From an uncultured Muribaculaceae bacterium (GTDB lineage Bacteria > Bacteroidota > Bacteroidia > Bacteroidales > Muribaculaceae), in contig CAJUKU010000004.1 of assembly GCA_910587425.1 (NCBI GenBank), positions 129,933 to 193,932 on the forward strand: a DNA stretch of 64,000 nt, in the 5' to 3' direction. The notes beneath the pieces are model-generated. The model was not told the DNA's origin, did no database searches, and worked only from the letters and a program-made list of their open reading frames with translations. The position numbers were made by a program, and so were the translations under genes. How positions within the stretch are numbered: position 1 is the stretch's first letter; each line of letters begins with the position of its first letter. This document shows, one piece after another, positions 1 through 7,531 of this stretch.

Positions 1-499
1 AGTTTTTAATATTAAACCTCATTTCTGAGACACCTGCAGATGATGTAAACTGAGGAACTGTTGGACTTGATACAGATGCGATTCCCTCCGTAAGACAACT
101 AAAGTTTTTATATCCCTGATTATACAGTGTATTATGATTAAAAATTACTTTTTTTATCTTATAATCAGGATCAGTTGTACGTATAGTAAAATCAAACCCA
201 CAGTAGACCTGCATATTAGCAGCGTATAACTTGACAAACTGTGCCCCGCTTGGAGCCGTGGTAGGATCTGGAAAATCGATTATTATATCATCTGCCTTGA
301 TGCGCACTGGATTGATATTTCCGGAATAAGGAGCTTCCGTTCCATTCCCTTCATAATTACCATCCGCCTTGTATTCTTCCCAATAATAATATTTAGTCCC
401 GGAAGCAGGAACGATGGTAACAGTCTTTTCCTTTTGAGCTGAAACTATCTGCAACGCGCCTACGAGCAGCGCGAAGCATAGCAAGATTAGTTTTTTCAT
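1..499 (-). CDS. Secreted protein of unknown function, 3' end outside window
   Basis: The minus strand is open from an ATG at 499 to the window edge, giving 166 residues with no stop. The N-terminus is a clear signal peptide: MKK, a leucine/alanine-rich core, then an SAQ cleavage site near residue 21. The mature part is rich in Tyr, Asn and Thr, as in extracellular beta-sandwich proteins, and no catalytic motif is visible. The stretch is visibly richer in A+T than the genes after 3.2 kb, which may mean recent acquisition or only a less constrained surface protein. No domain is recognised. Many Bacteroidales proteins of this look are T9SS cargo or adhesins, but the C-terminus that would show a sorting domain is missing. 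Confidence 0.75.
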   Translation of the reverse strand, partial: MKKLILLCFALLVGALQIVSAQKEKTVTIVPASGTKYYYWEEYKADGNYEGNGTEAPYSGNINPVRIKADDIIIDFPDPTTAPSGAQFVKLYAANMQVYCGFDFTIRTTDPDYKIKKVIFNHNTLYNQGYKNFSCLTEGIASVSSPTVPQFTSSAGVSEMRFNIKN

Positions 500-651
500 A
501 AGAAATTGATTAGTTTAACAGTCGTTTTGAGAGGAAAGAGGCGTTGCGGAGAGAGGGTGTTTGTCGTAAGTGGTTTTATTCTATAGGCATTGCGATTTTA
601 TAGGGTGAGTATTATGGTTGATTTGTTTCTGAATTTGTCATGAGGGAGGTT

Positions 652-699
652 GCGCCGGAACGGCACGACACGACGAAGCGGCGCGACCGTTGCCGGCGC
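652..699. repeat. GC-rich inverted repeat
   Basis: The left arm 652-663 (GCGCCGGAACGG) pairs with the right arm 687-699 (CCGTTGCCGGCGC) with a single bulged base, giving about 12 base pairs around a 23-nt loop. It lies in a 500-nt stretch (500-1013) where I see no convincing gene. The 71-codon minus-strand ORF across it has no recognisable family and is probably chance. No T-run follows on either side, so it does not look like an intrinsic terminator. Confidence 0.5.
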
Positions 700-916
700 G
701 CTGCAATATGCTGATTTTAAATAGTTTATACGAAAATTGGGGGGGGTAAGAATTATCCTCCCGACAGGTCGGTCAAAGCCGGTGTTTGAACTCACAAATC
801 CCTGTACGACCATTGTTATACAAAATCCTCAGAACTTGTTCTGATCGTGTCGTTTATATTCCCTGTATTGATGTAATCCCGCACGCGGAATTAACATTTG
901 CTTTCACTTTATAGCG

Positions 917-948
917 CAAATTTATATTTCCTCGACAAACCCTGCAAG
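917..948 (-). promoter_or_regulatory. Possible promoter reading toward the secreted-protein gene
   Basis: On the minus strand a -7 box TAAATTTG (917-924) has a CTTG about 20 nt upstream (945-948), near the Bacteroidota consensus TTTG-N19/20-TAnnTTTG. It is the best promoter-like match upstream of the gene starting at 499, but the leader would be about 400 nt long, so the link is tentative. Confidence 0.35.
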
Positions 949-1026
949 AAAATCCACAACTTTTTCGCCCTCCCGTCCCCAAAAAGCCAACACCACCCCC
1001 ATCTGTAAGCCACCCTGAGTACGGGG

Positions 1027-1065
1027 CGGAGACATATTTCAGCCCCAAGGATGAAATTGTCTCCG
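1027..1065 (+). repeat. Palindromic unit E1 (forward)
   Basis: The arm CGGAGACATATTTCA (1027-1041) pairs with TGAAATTGTCTCCG (1052-1065), leaving one bulged T. It is preceded by the family tail CTGAGTACGGGG. Eight related units occur in the window (E1-E8), all in the two repeat islands. Size and form resemble REP-type elements, but no REP-associated transposase is visible. Confidence 0.75.
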
Positions 1066-1069
1066 TGGA

Positions 1070-1650
1070 GTTGGTGTTGATGAAGGGGTTATTGTGTATA
1101 TATATATTTGTAATCAAAAGGATTATGAAGTAATACCACACAGAACTTTTTTGTTGCTTCGCAACATCCACAGAACAGATAGAACAACACGGAACGAGGG
1201 TGGGAGTTGGGGGGATTACAGAAGCATAGACGTGCGGGAGCAAAGGGTTGTAGGGGCGGAGGTATGGCGCGAGCGCAGCGCAGCCTACCTCCGGTCAGCC
1301 TGCACCTACCATGGTGAAGTTGCGCATCTCCGAAGCGCCATAGATACTGCACTCCACTACAACCCCACGCGGTCAATGTCGCGCCATGCGTTCCATTGAC
1401 GCGGGTGGGGTTTCCCAAGTTTCGCCTCTCCGAGGCGTGGAGTGGCAACCAAAGGGTAAGGAGAGAGCACAGCGGGTAGAAACAGCACTGGTAAGGAGTG
1501 AGCGAGTCGGAGACTCGCAACTTGGTAAACCCCATACGTGGAGTTGAGCGCGCAGTGCGAGACTACCGTGTGGGGATCGGGAGGCTGACACCCACTGATA
1601 GCGCGTCGGAGATGCGCAACTTTTATGGGTGCAGGTTGATCGGGGATCGA
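1070..1650 (+). repeat. Repeat module A, copy 1
   Basis: This is a non-coding block of about 580 bp repeated at 2467-3077. The last roughly 200 bp (about 1434-1640) match the second copy almost base for base. Inside lie a palindrome P2 (1257-1293, CGGAGGTA...TACCTCCG) and four 21-22-bp palindromes with a CGGAGA/TCTCCG centre at 1317-1338, 1417-1437, 1502-1523 and 1601-1622. The first two point one way (AAGTT first) and the last two the other way (AACTT last). Long minus-strand ORFs cross it in both copies, but they run through all these palindromes and look like shadows. Confidence 0.75.
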
Positions 1651-1733
1651 CTGAATACATTATGGTGAGGTTTTATCATAGGGAAATATAGGGCAAATAA
1701 GGCAAATAGGGCGGATAGGTAGTGGGATTACCA

Positions 1734-1774
1734 CGGCGACAATTTTCAGCTTTGGGGCTGAAAATATGTCTCCG
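1734..1774 (-). repeat. Palindromic unit E2 (reverse)
   Basis: ATTTTCAGC pairs with GCTGAAAAT, and CGGCGACA pairs with TGTCTCCG with one mismatch. The unit is followed by the reversed family tail CCCCGTACTCAG. Just before it (about 1687-1722) is a degenerate 9-bp purine-rich tract (GGCAAATAA-like), a pattern also found near other units. Confidence 0.7.
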
Positions 1775-1803
1775 CCCCGTACTCAGGGAGGATAAAAAAA
1801 ACA

Positions 1804-1907
1804 CCACGCTACGATGACCGATCTATAACGTGGCGGTTGCGGCGCTCCCGGCGCCCTCCATTGCTTCCTGCCGAGTCGACGAAGAGCAGCAAATGGGTTC
1901 GGACAAT
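1804..1907 (+). repeat. Repeat module B, copy 1
   Basis: A 104-nt block that recurs at 53003-53106 with only a few changes. It opens with an inverted repeat CCACGCTA...TAACGTGG; in the second copy the right arm is the perfect TAGCGTGG. A further small hairpin GGCGC-GCGCC follows. A linker after the block (1908-2090) contains hairpin CGTAC-GAAA-GTACG at 1969-1982; its counterpart at 53164-53178 keeps the stem but has a different loop. Confidence 0.7.
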
Positions 1908-2096
1908 TATGGAATTTGTGTGATAATGGCTCCGGCGGGGCGTTGCCGCAGGGATTCGACTTCGGTCACGTACGAAAGTACGCTCCCTCAGCCTCACCCT
2001 CCGGCGCCTACCGCCGAAACCATTCTGACACAAATCCCTGCCATCCGGGAAGCCTATCAAGTGAGGCGAATAGCTATAGAGGAGGAAGTTACAACA

Positions 2097-2132
2097 GAGA
2101 CAAGTTTCAGCAGGAGCTGAAAATATGTCTCC
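2097..2132 (-). repeat. Palindromic unit E3 (reverse)
   Basis: GAGACAAGTTTCAGC pairs with GCTGAAAATATGTCTC around a short purine loop, followed by the family tail CCGCCCCGTACC. It stands between the module B linker and module C, the same place that E6 holds in island 2. Confidence 0.7.
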
Positions 2133-2144
2133 GCCCCGTACCCA

Positions 2145-2420
2145 GGGATGGTGTCCTGATCCGTCGCACACTCCTGTGCGACGGCGGTCGATAAGTCAAT
2201 GTTCTCTTTGGTGTCGGCGGGACTCTTCCCTGCCTGAGACGCTGCGTGATTCCGCGGACGGGTTGTCAAGTTGTCGGGTGTTGGCGCCCCTTGTAATAAT
2301 TGAGTCCGTCCTACCAATCCGCTTTTCCGCGATGCGCGGTGCGAATTCCGGAAGCAAAGTTAAGGGTGCCGGGAGGGGATATCTCTGCGAAACGCCCCAT
2401 TTGGGGGAAATAAGGGTGAG
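2145..2420 (-). repeat. Repeat module C, copy 1; candidate small transcribed element
   Basis: This block recurs at 53420-53715, with 133 nt identical (2214-2346 versus 53490-53622). On the minus strand it begins with a -7-like box TAACTTTG (2355-2362). It then runs through several possible stems, including CCGCG-cat-CGCGG and GGC-a-GGG paired with CCCGCC, and reaches a perfect 10-bp hairpin at 2161-2184 (CCGTCGCACA, loop CTCC). In copy 2 the hairpin carries a compensatory T:A to G:C pair change. A minus-strand ORF beginning at TTG 2317 also spans it, but coding is not convincing. Confidence 0.6.
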
Positions 2421-2427
2421 TACGGGG

Positions 2428-2466
2428 CGGAGACATATTTCATCCTGAAAGGTGAAATTGTCTCCG
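2428..2466 (+). repeat. Palindromic unit E4 (forward)
   Basis: CGGAGACATATTTCA (2428-2442) pairs with TGAAATTGTCTCCG (2453-2466), with one bulged T and loop TCCTGAAAGG. The upstream tail GAGTACGGGG matches E1 and E7. It separates module C from module A copy 2. Confidence 0.75.
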
Positions 2467-3077
2467 TGGAGTTGGGGTTGATGATGGGGTTATTATATAT
2501 ATTTTTGTAATCAAAGGATTATAAAGTAATGCCACACAGAACTTTTTGTTGCTTCGCAACATCCACAGAACGGATAGAACGACACGGAACGAGGGTGGGA
2601 GTTGGGGGGATTACTGGAGCATAGGCGTGCAGGAGCAAAGGGTTGTGGGGGCGGAGGTATGGCTGCGAGCGCAGCGCAGCCTACCTCCGGTCAGCCTGCA
2701 CCCGTCATAGTGAAGTTGCGCATCTCCGAAGCACCATTGATATTGCACTCCACTACAACCCCACGCGGTCAATGTCGCGCCATGCGCTCCATTGACGCGG
2801 GTGGGGTTTCCTAAGTTTCGCCTCTCCGAGGCGTGGAGTGGCAACCAAAGGGTAAGGAGAGAGCACAGCGGGTAGAAACAGCACTGGTAAGGAGTGAGCG
2901 AGTCGGAGACTCGCAACTTGGTAAACCCCATACGTGGAGTTGAGCGCGCAGTGCGAGACTACCGTGTGGGGATCGGGAGGCTGACACCCACTGATAGCGC
3001 GTCGGAGATGCGCAACTTTTATGGCTGCAGGTTGATCGGAGGTAGGCTGCGCTGCGCTCACGCCATACCTCCGCCCC
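2467..3077 (+). repeat. Repeat module A, copy 2
   Basis: Direct repeat of 1070-1650. It carries P2 palindromes at 2652-2689 and, inverted, at 3037-3073. Four CGGAGA-centred palindromes lie at 2713-2734, 2813-2833, 2898-2919 and 2997-3018. This copy is longer on the right than copy 1, which stops before the inverted P2. Beyond it, 3079-3130 has a short imperfect tandem of about 22-bp cytosine-rich units (CAAGCGCCGCCCCCACAACC-like). No gene is convincing up to 3222. Confidence 0.75.
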
Positions 3078-3195
3078 TACAAGCGCCGCCCCCACAACCC
3101 CTGCCACTGCAAACGCCGCCTCCACAACCCTATGCTGTCACTCTCCTTAATTAAATTTTTTCAGGGAAAAGTTACGGGGATTAGAGATTTTTATG

Positions 3196-3203
3196 TAATT
3201 TTG
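3196..3203 (+). promoter_or_regulatory. -7 promoter box for the T9SS cargo gene
   Basis: TAATTTTG fits TAnnTTTG. It lies 18 nt before the chosen ATG at 3222, with a purine-rich AGGGAGA at 3212-3218 as a possible ribosome-binding site. No good -33 TTTG is found at the usual spacing. The box sits inside the in-frame extension from 3132 and so argues for the later start. Confidence 0.5.
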
Positions 3204-3221
3204 CAACGATACAGGGAGAAA

Positions 3222-6200
3222 ATGTCAACTTTTAGTAAAATCATAGTTTTCATATCGTTGACTATGCTTGCGCTGACTTCATCGGCACAAGAAACCACCG
3301 TTGTGCTCGACCTTGACTCCCCAACTACCCTCGTCACCGGCTACAAGGAGGGATTTGAAGTCCCGTTATCAATCACACAAGAGGTCTACAATGCCTGGCT
3401 AAAGGCGCCTTACAAATATGTAAACGCACCGATCACCGAGATGCCGCTCGCCAAGCTAAAGAGCGTAACGGATTTCAGCAATAAAGGCGATGCCAATGTC
3501 GACACCGCCTCATCGCCGGTGGCACAGATAATAGACCCGAGCGGACTTGTAATAAACTTCAACTGGCGCAACTCCCGAAGCACAGTGACAATGGATTATA
3601 AAGAACAGGTCGGGCTAAACTTCAACACTTTTCCCTTTCCGATCTCGCGTTACTACGTGTTTGACACAAAGGAGTGGAAAGCCATACTGAAAACTCAGCC
3701 CAAAAAGCGTGCGATAACCTGGCGTTGCTACCATGATTTCACAATAATAGCACCTGCAGGCAACAAAATTACACGCATATACATAGCCCCGCCATGTCAC
3801 GGCAGCGATTACTCTAAATATGGCAAACCAAGCACAGCACTTACGGAAATAACATTTCACGCCACTCCCAAGCCCACGGCGATAACCGAGGATGAGCACC
3901 TGGAGATCGGAACAAAGCGACCCGTGCGCGAGAAAGACTGGGGCGAAGATCAAAAATATGCTGATTATTACCAGGCTATAGAATGGACTCCCACTGAAGA
4001 TGAGAAATATCGTGAGGTGTCAGTGCGCCAATACTGGTACAACGCCAATAAATTTCTTGTCAGCGGCTCAATCGTCGTCACCTACGAGCCTGACGAGGAG
4101 TATGTCGCACCCACGGAACCATCCACCGGGCTAAGTATCGGCTACACCAACAAGATCAGTGAGGAGCCGGGGGTGTTTCTCAACAGCACCCGCATAAGCT
4201 TCACACCCGACGAGCCTCTGCCGGAAGGCGCGGCGATCTACTTCACCACCGACGGCTCAGACCCCGCCGTAGAGACCAATCTCATGCGCACGAAAGTGAC
4301 CGACCCCGCCACTTACGGCTCCATAATATCGTCGGAGAAGACCGTGCGCGCCATCGTGCAGGAGCCGGGCAAACTGCCGGGTAAGGAAACAACGCTCACA
4401 CTCTGTCCGCTCGAAAAGACCAACTACGCTTATGTTGGTTACATCTACGGCAACGCCGAGGAGGGCACGGTAGCCCATGTCACCGGCGTCGCACGCGTGG
4501 CGGCGATAGAGTGCGACGGCGATGTGACATATCTGACGCTTATAGACCCGCAGTCGCCCCCTCGCGCTATAACGGTGAAAATCGACGGAGCGGAGCTGCC
4601 GGCGAGCTACACAACCGGTGCCCGATGCACTAACCTGACATTCGACATCACGCATCTGCCTGACGGGCGCCTCTGCGGCGATGCCACACCGTACATATCC
4701 TACTGGGATGCCGCCACAGCATCCGACCCGATAACCCTCCAGCCGAGAGAACTGGCTGTGACAGGCGAGCGGCAACTTGTGCGTTATGAGTTCCTGACCA
4801 TCGATGCCGACGGCAGCTTCACTTCGCCCGCCGGGGAAAAGATGCGGATAGTGTCGACCATGGGCGGACTCGATGCCGGAGAATGGTTCGAGGCGGAGCG
4901 TAACGCCATAGAGTGCGTCAGCGGCGGCATGGATGCCGACGGCGTGCGCACGATGTATCTCGTCAATAAGATACACTGCCCCGGCGTAGCGGAGGTGAGC
5001 GTCGACAAGCGGCAGATCACCGGCAACAGCGTGCGATTCTCCACGGAGACGGCAATGGTTGAGGTCACGCGACAGACCGGCGGCACGGCTTTCTACGTGA
5101 TGGGCTATGGTGACACCGCTCCATCGCTGCTCGGAGAGGATGAATACATACAGATGACGGCAAGCACCACGCTCGGATTCTACACCCGGCTCAACGATAT
5201 GCAGAAAAACCGCGTCATCACATTCACCAAGGTTGATGCCGCACAGGCTCCGGAGATTGCAGATTATGCAGCTGCGGCAGCCGAGGGGGCTGAGATCATA
5301 AGATGCACGGCGCCACTTACGGTCGTATGGCGCTCGGGCAAGTACATCCTTGCCGCCGACGATGCGGGTGAGATGCTTCTGCTCACCGCACCCGAAGATG
5401 CGGAGATAGAGCCGGGAATGCGTATCGTGGATTTCACTTCCAACACGCTGACGACGGAATCGGGACTCACGGTAGCCGACATAACGGATTATGACGATCT
5501 GTTCGGACATCTCGAGGAGCCAGCGGAGGTTACTGCACCGGTAGAGCTCTTCCCGGAGGAGAAGACATTTACCGATGCCGACGTCATGAAGGGCATATAC
5601 ACGATCTCAGACCTGCGCATACGTCCGGTGGCGGGGGGCGGCAAGGCTGTGAACACCACACCGCAGCTCATAATTGATGAGTCGATAGTGAGCTGCAGCG
5701 AGTATAACCCGAACTCGCTCTACCGCATAACCGCTACAGCAGTAAAACCATCCGGTAGCGACGGCTCACTGCGCCTGCTGCTGCTCGGCATGGAGGAGGA
5801 GCCTCAGTGCGCGCAGCCGTCGATTGAGATAGGGAGCGACGACGGCACTTTCATCCGTGAAGCCATGGTGAATATCAGCGGCAATGATGGTGATGAGATA
5901 CGCTACACGACCGACGGGTCGAACCCGCGGACATCAGCTACAGCGAAGCTCTACACCGCACCGTTCGAGATCAGCGCGACAACCACCGTGAGTGCCTACG
6001 CATCGCGTCGCGGCATGACTCCCGGAGCGGCAGCGACTGCCACATTCACTCGCCTCTCAGTAGAATCAAGCTCACTCGGAGCGGTGATGCTACAGACGTC
6101 GGCAGGAAAGATAGCGCATTTCACCGGCAGCGCCACCGTGCAGTGTGTAACCAAAAACTATATCATCGTGGGTGATGCCCGCACACGACTCGCCTTGCGC

Positions 6201-7502
6201 ACCGACGGCAGCGGATTGCCTGCATACGCTCCCGGCGACATCATCGGCGGATTTGTCGTGGCTCCCGATCCGGAGCTGTCTTACGGCAACAGCGTCAGCA
6301 CCGCCGGATATGAAAGCACATTCACAGCCGCGACGGGCAATGCCGCTACCGCAGCCGCCACCGAGATCGAGGAGGCGCAACTCGCACGTCTGGCGGCATG
6401 GAGCCGGGTGAAATTCCTGACAACATTCGCGGAACTCCGTGTGAACCTCACGGAACTCGGCAGACCGGAGGGGTGGGTAGACACACCGGAGGAGGGGCAT
6501 ACCTACCGTGTTGAGGGCATCGTAGCTCCGGCAGCCGACGGCACCACAGAGCTATGGGCACTCGGCATTGAGGATGTGACCGGCACACCCCCTGTCATCG
6601 GCGCCACCGACGGCTCGGCACTCTTCCACCCGACAACCATGGTGGAGATCACACATCCCGATCCGAAGGCGACAATCCACTACTCAACAGACGGCGGCAC
6701 GACATGGAAACTATACGACGCACCGTTTGAGATCGACGCCACAACCACGGTCGAGGCATACGCCGAAGTGCCTGACAAAACGGTTGCCTACGCCACTCCG
6801 GCGACATTCACGCTGCGAGGCATAAGCTGCGGAGTGGCAGCCGACACTGAGGTCAATGCCGACGGAAGCGTCACCGTGAGCCTCTACCCAGCCCTGAACG
6901 ATGCGGAGGGTAAGATTTACTACACATACGATCAGAAAACAGAGCTGCTCCCGACAGATGAGCTTATATACACCGCGCCGTTTACACTGACGGCAACGGC
7001 GGCGGTGCGCGCCATTATGGTCGAGACCGAAAAAGTTGCCGGTCCGCTGTTTGTCCTGCCTGTGATCGTTAAACTGATAGAGGTGCCGGACAAACCTGTG
7101 CAACCTGACAAGCCGGAAAATCCTGACAAGCCGGAGACACCGGATGTTCCCGACACACCGGATCAGCCTGAGAATCCTAACAAGCCTACAGATCCGGACA
7201 AGCCTGATCAGCCGGAGACACCTGATAACCCCGAAAATCCTGAAACCCCGGACAATCCTGACCAACCGGAGAACCCCGGCGAGCCGGAACAGCCTGATGA
7301 CCCGAGCGCCATAACAGCCCCGGGCAGCGACCGCGAGGAGCGGGCGGGCATTCCACGCGGCAGCAGGGTGTATGATCTCGCCGGACGTCTGCACATTGGA
7401 AACACACTCCGCAAAGGAGTCTACATAATAGTCACCCCACAGGGCAAGACCTACAAACTGCTGATAAGCGCGACAACGCCGATCGGCAGCTTGCAGGAAT
7501 AA
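3222..7502 (+). CDS. Giant secreted T9SS-type cargo with chitobiase-like repeats
   Basis: The 1426-residue protein begins with a signal peptide (MSTFSK, hydrophobic core, SSAQ near residue 20). I start at 3222, not at the in-frame ATG 3132, because a -7 box at 3196 lies between them. Several chitobiase/beta-hexosaminidase C-terminal-type modules are readable from motifs of the type YxTDGSxP followed by Y-xxPFxI-xxTTT-xxAxA: near residues 340, 890, 1150 and 1230. Other parts look like OB-like beta domains. Residues about 1287-1361 are a Pro/Asp/Lys/Glu-rich linker of PDKPENPD-type repeats. The last 45 residues (VYDLAGRL, then RKGVYIIV) match a type A Por sorting domain, so export by T9SS and surface anchoring are inferred. 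The substrate is unknown. The next gene follows after 29 nt, suggesting one transcript. Confidence 0.85.
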   Translation: MSTFSKIIVFISLTMLALTSSAQETTVVLDLDSPTTLVTGYKEGFEVPLSITQEVYNAWLKAPYKYVNAPITEMPLAKLKSVTDFSNKGDANVDTASSPVAQIIDPSGLVINFNWRNSRSTVTMDYKEQVGLNFNTFPFPISRYYVFDTKEWKAILKTQPKKRAITWRCYHDFTIIAPAGNKITRIYIAPPCHGSDYSKYGKPSTALTEITFHATPKPTAITEDEHLEIGTKRPVREKDWGEDQKYADYYQAIEWTPTEDEKYREVSVRQYWYNANKFLVSGSIVVTYEPDEEYVAPTEPSTGLSIGYTNKISEEPGVFLNSTRISFTPDEPLPEGAAIYFTTDGSDPAVETNLMRTKVTDPATYGSIISSEKTVRAIVQEPGKLPGKETTLTLCPLEKTNYAYVGYIYGNAEEGTVAHVTGVARVAAIECDGDVTYLTLIDPQSPPRAITVKIDGAELPASYTTGARCTNLTFDITHLPDGRLCGDATPYISYWDAATASDPITLQPRELAVTGERQLVRYEFLTIDADGSFTSPAGEKMRIVSTMGGLDAGEWFEAERNAIECVSGGMDADGVRTMYLVNKIHCPGVAEVSVDKRQITGNSVRFSTETAMVEVTRQTGGTAFYVMGYGDTAPSLLGEDEYIQMTASTTLGFYTRLNDMQKNRVITFTKVDAAQAPEIADYAAAAAEGAEIIRCTAPLTVVWRSGKYILAADDAGEMLLLTAPEDAEIEPGMRIVDFTSNTLTTESGLTVADITDYDDLFGHLEEPAEVTAPVELFPEEKTFTDADVMKGIYTISDLRIRPVAGGGKAVNTTPQLIIDESIVSCSEYNPNSLYRITATAVKPSGSDGSLRLLLLGMEEEPQCAQPSIEIGSDDGTFIREAMVNISGNDGDEIRYTTDGSNPRTSATAKLYTAPFEISATTTVSAYASRRGMTPGAAATATFTRLSVESSSLGAVMLQTSAGKIAHFTGSATVQCVTKNYIIVGDARTRLALRTDGSGLPAYAPGDIIGGFVVAPDPELSYGNSVSTAGYESTFTAATGNAATAAATEIEEAQLARLAAWSRVKFLTTFAELRVNLTELGRPEGWVDTPEEGHTYRVEGIVAPAADGTTELWALGIEDVTGTPPVIGATDGSALFHPTTMVEITHPDPKATIHYSTDGGTTWKLYDAPFEIDATTTVEAYAEVPDKTVAYATPATFTLRGISCGVAADTEVNADGSVTVSLYPALNDAEGKIYYTYDQKTELLPTDELIYTAPFTLTATAAVRAIMVETEKVAGPLFVLPVIVKLIEVPDKPVQPDKPENPDKPETPDVPDTPDQPENPNKPTDPDKPDQPETPDNPENPETPDNPDQPENPGEPEQPDDPSAITAPGSDREERAGIPRGSRVYDLAGRLHIGNTLRKGVYIIVTPQGKTYKLLISATTPIGSLQE

Positions 7503-7531
7503 ACGAATAAACCGATTAAAGAGATAAAATT

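Noticed and set aside
598..813. 71-codon minus-strand ORF
   Set aside because: No recognisable domain, spans an inverted repeat, no ribosome-binding or promoter support.
2161..2184. Module C hairpin as an intrinsic terminator
   Set aside because: No T-run on either strand after the stem in either copy.
2057..2317. Minus-strand ORF starting at TTG 2317 (MVGRTQLLQG...), also open at 53402-53593
   Set aside because: Conserved between islands, but most differences between the copies change residues and the hairpin changes are compensatory, which favours structure over coding. The C-termini are unrelated. Kept as a note under module C.
1014..3080. CRISPR array
   Set aside because: Repeated palindromes are present, but spacing is irregular, both orientations occur, and no spacers of equal length or cas genes are seen.
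1089..3125. Minus-strand ORFs starting MGFTKLRVSD and others across module A (1089-1535, 2611-2931, 2811-3125)
   Set aside because: They run through all the palindromes, have no signal, domain or start-site support, and exist because a non-coding repeat is duplicated.
4257..5510. 417-codon ORF antisense to the T9SS cargo gene
   Set aside because: Shadow of a GC-rich real gene; His/Arg-rich composition, no domain.
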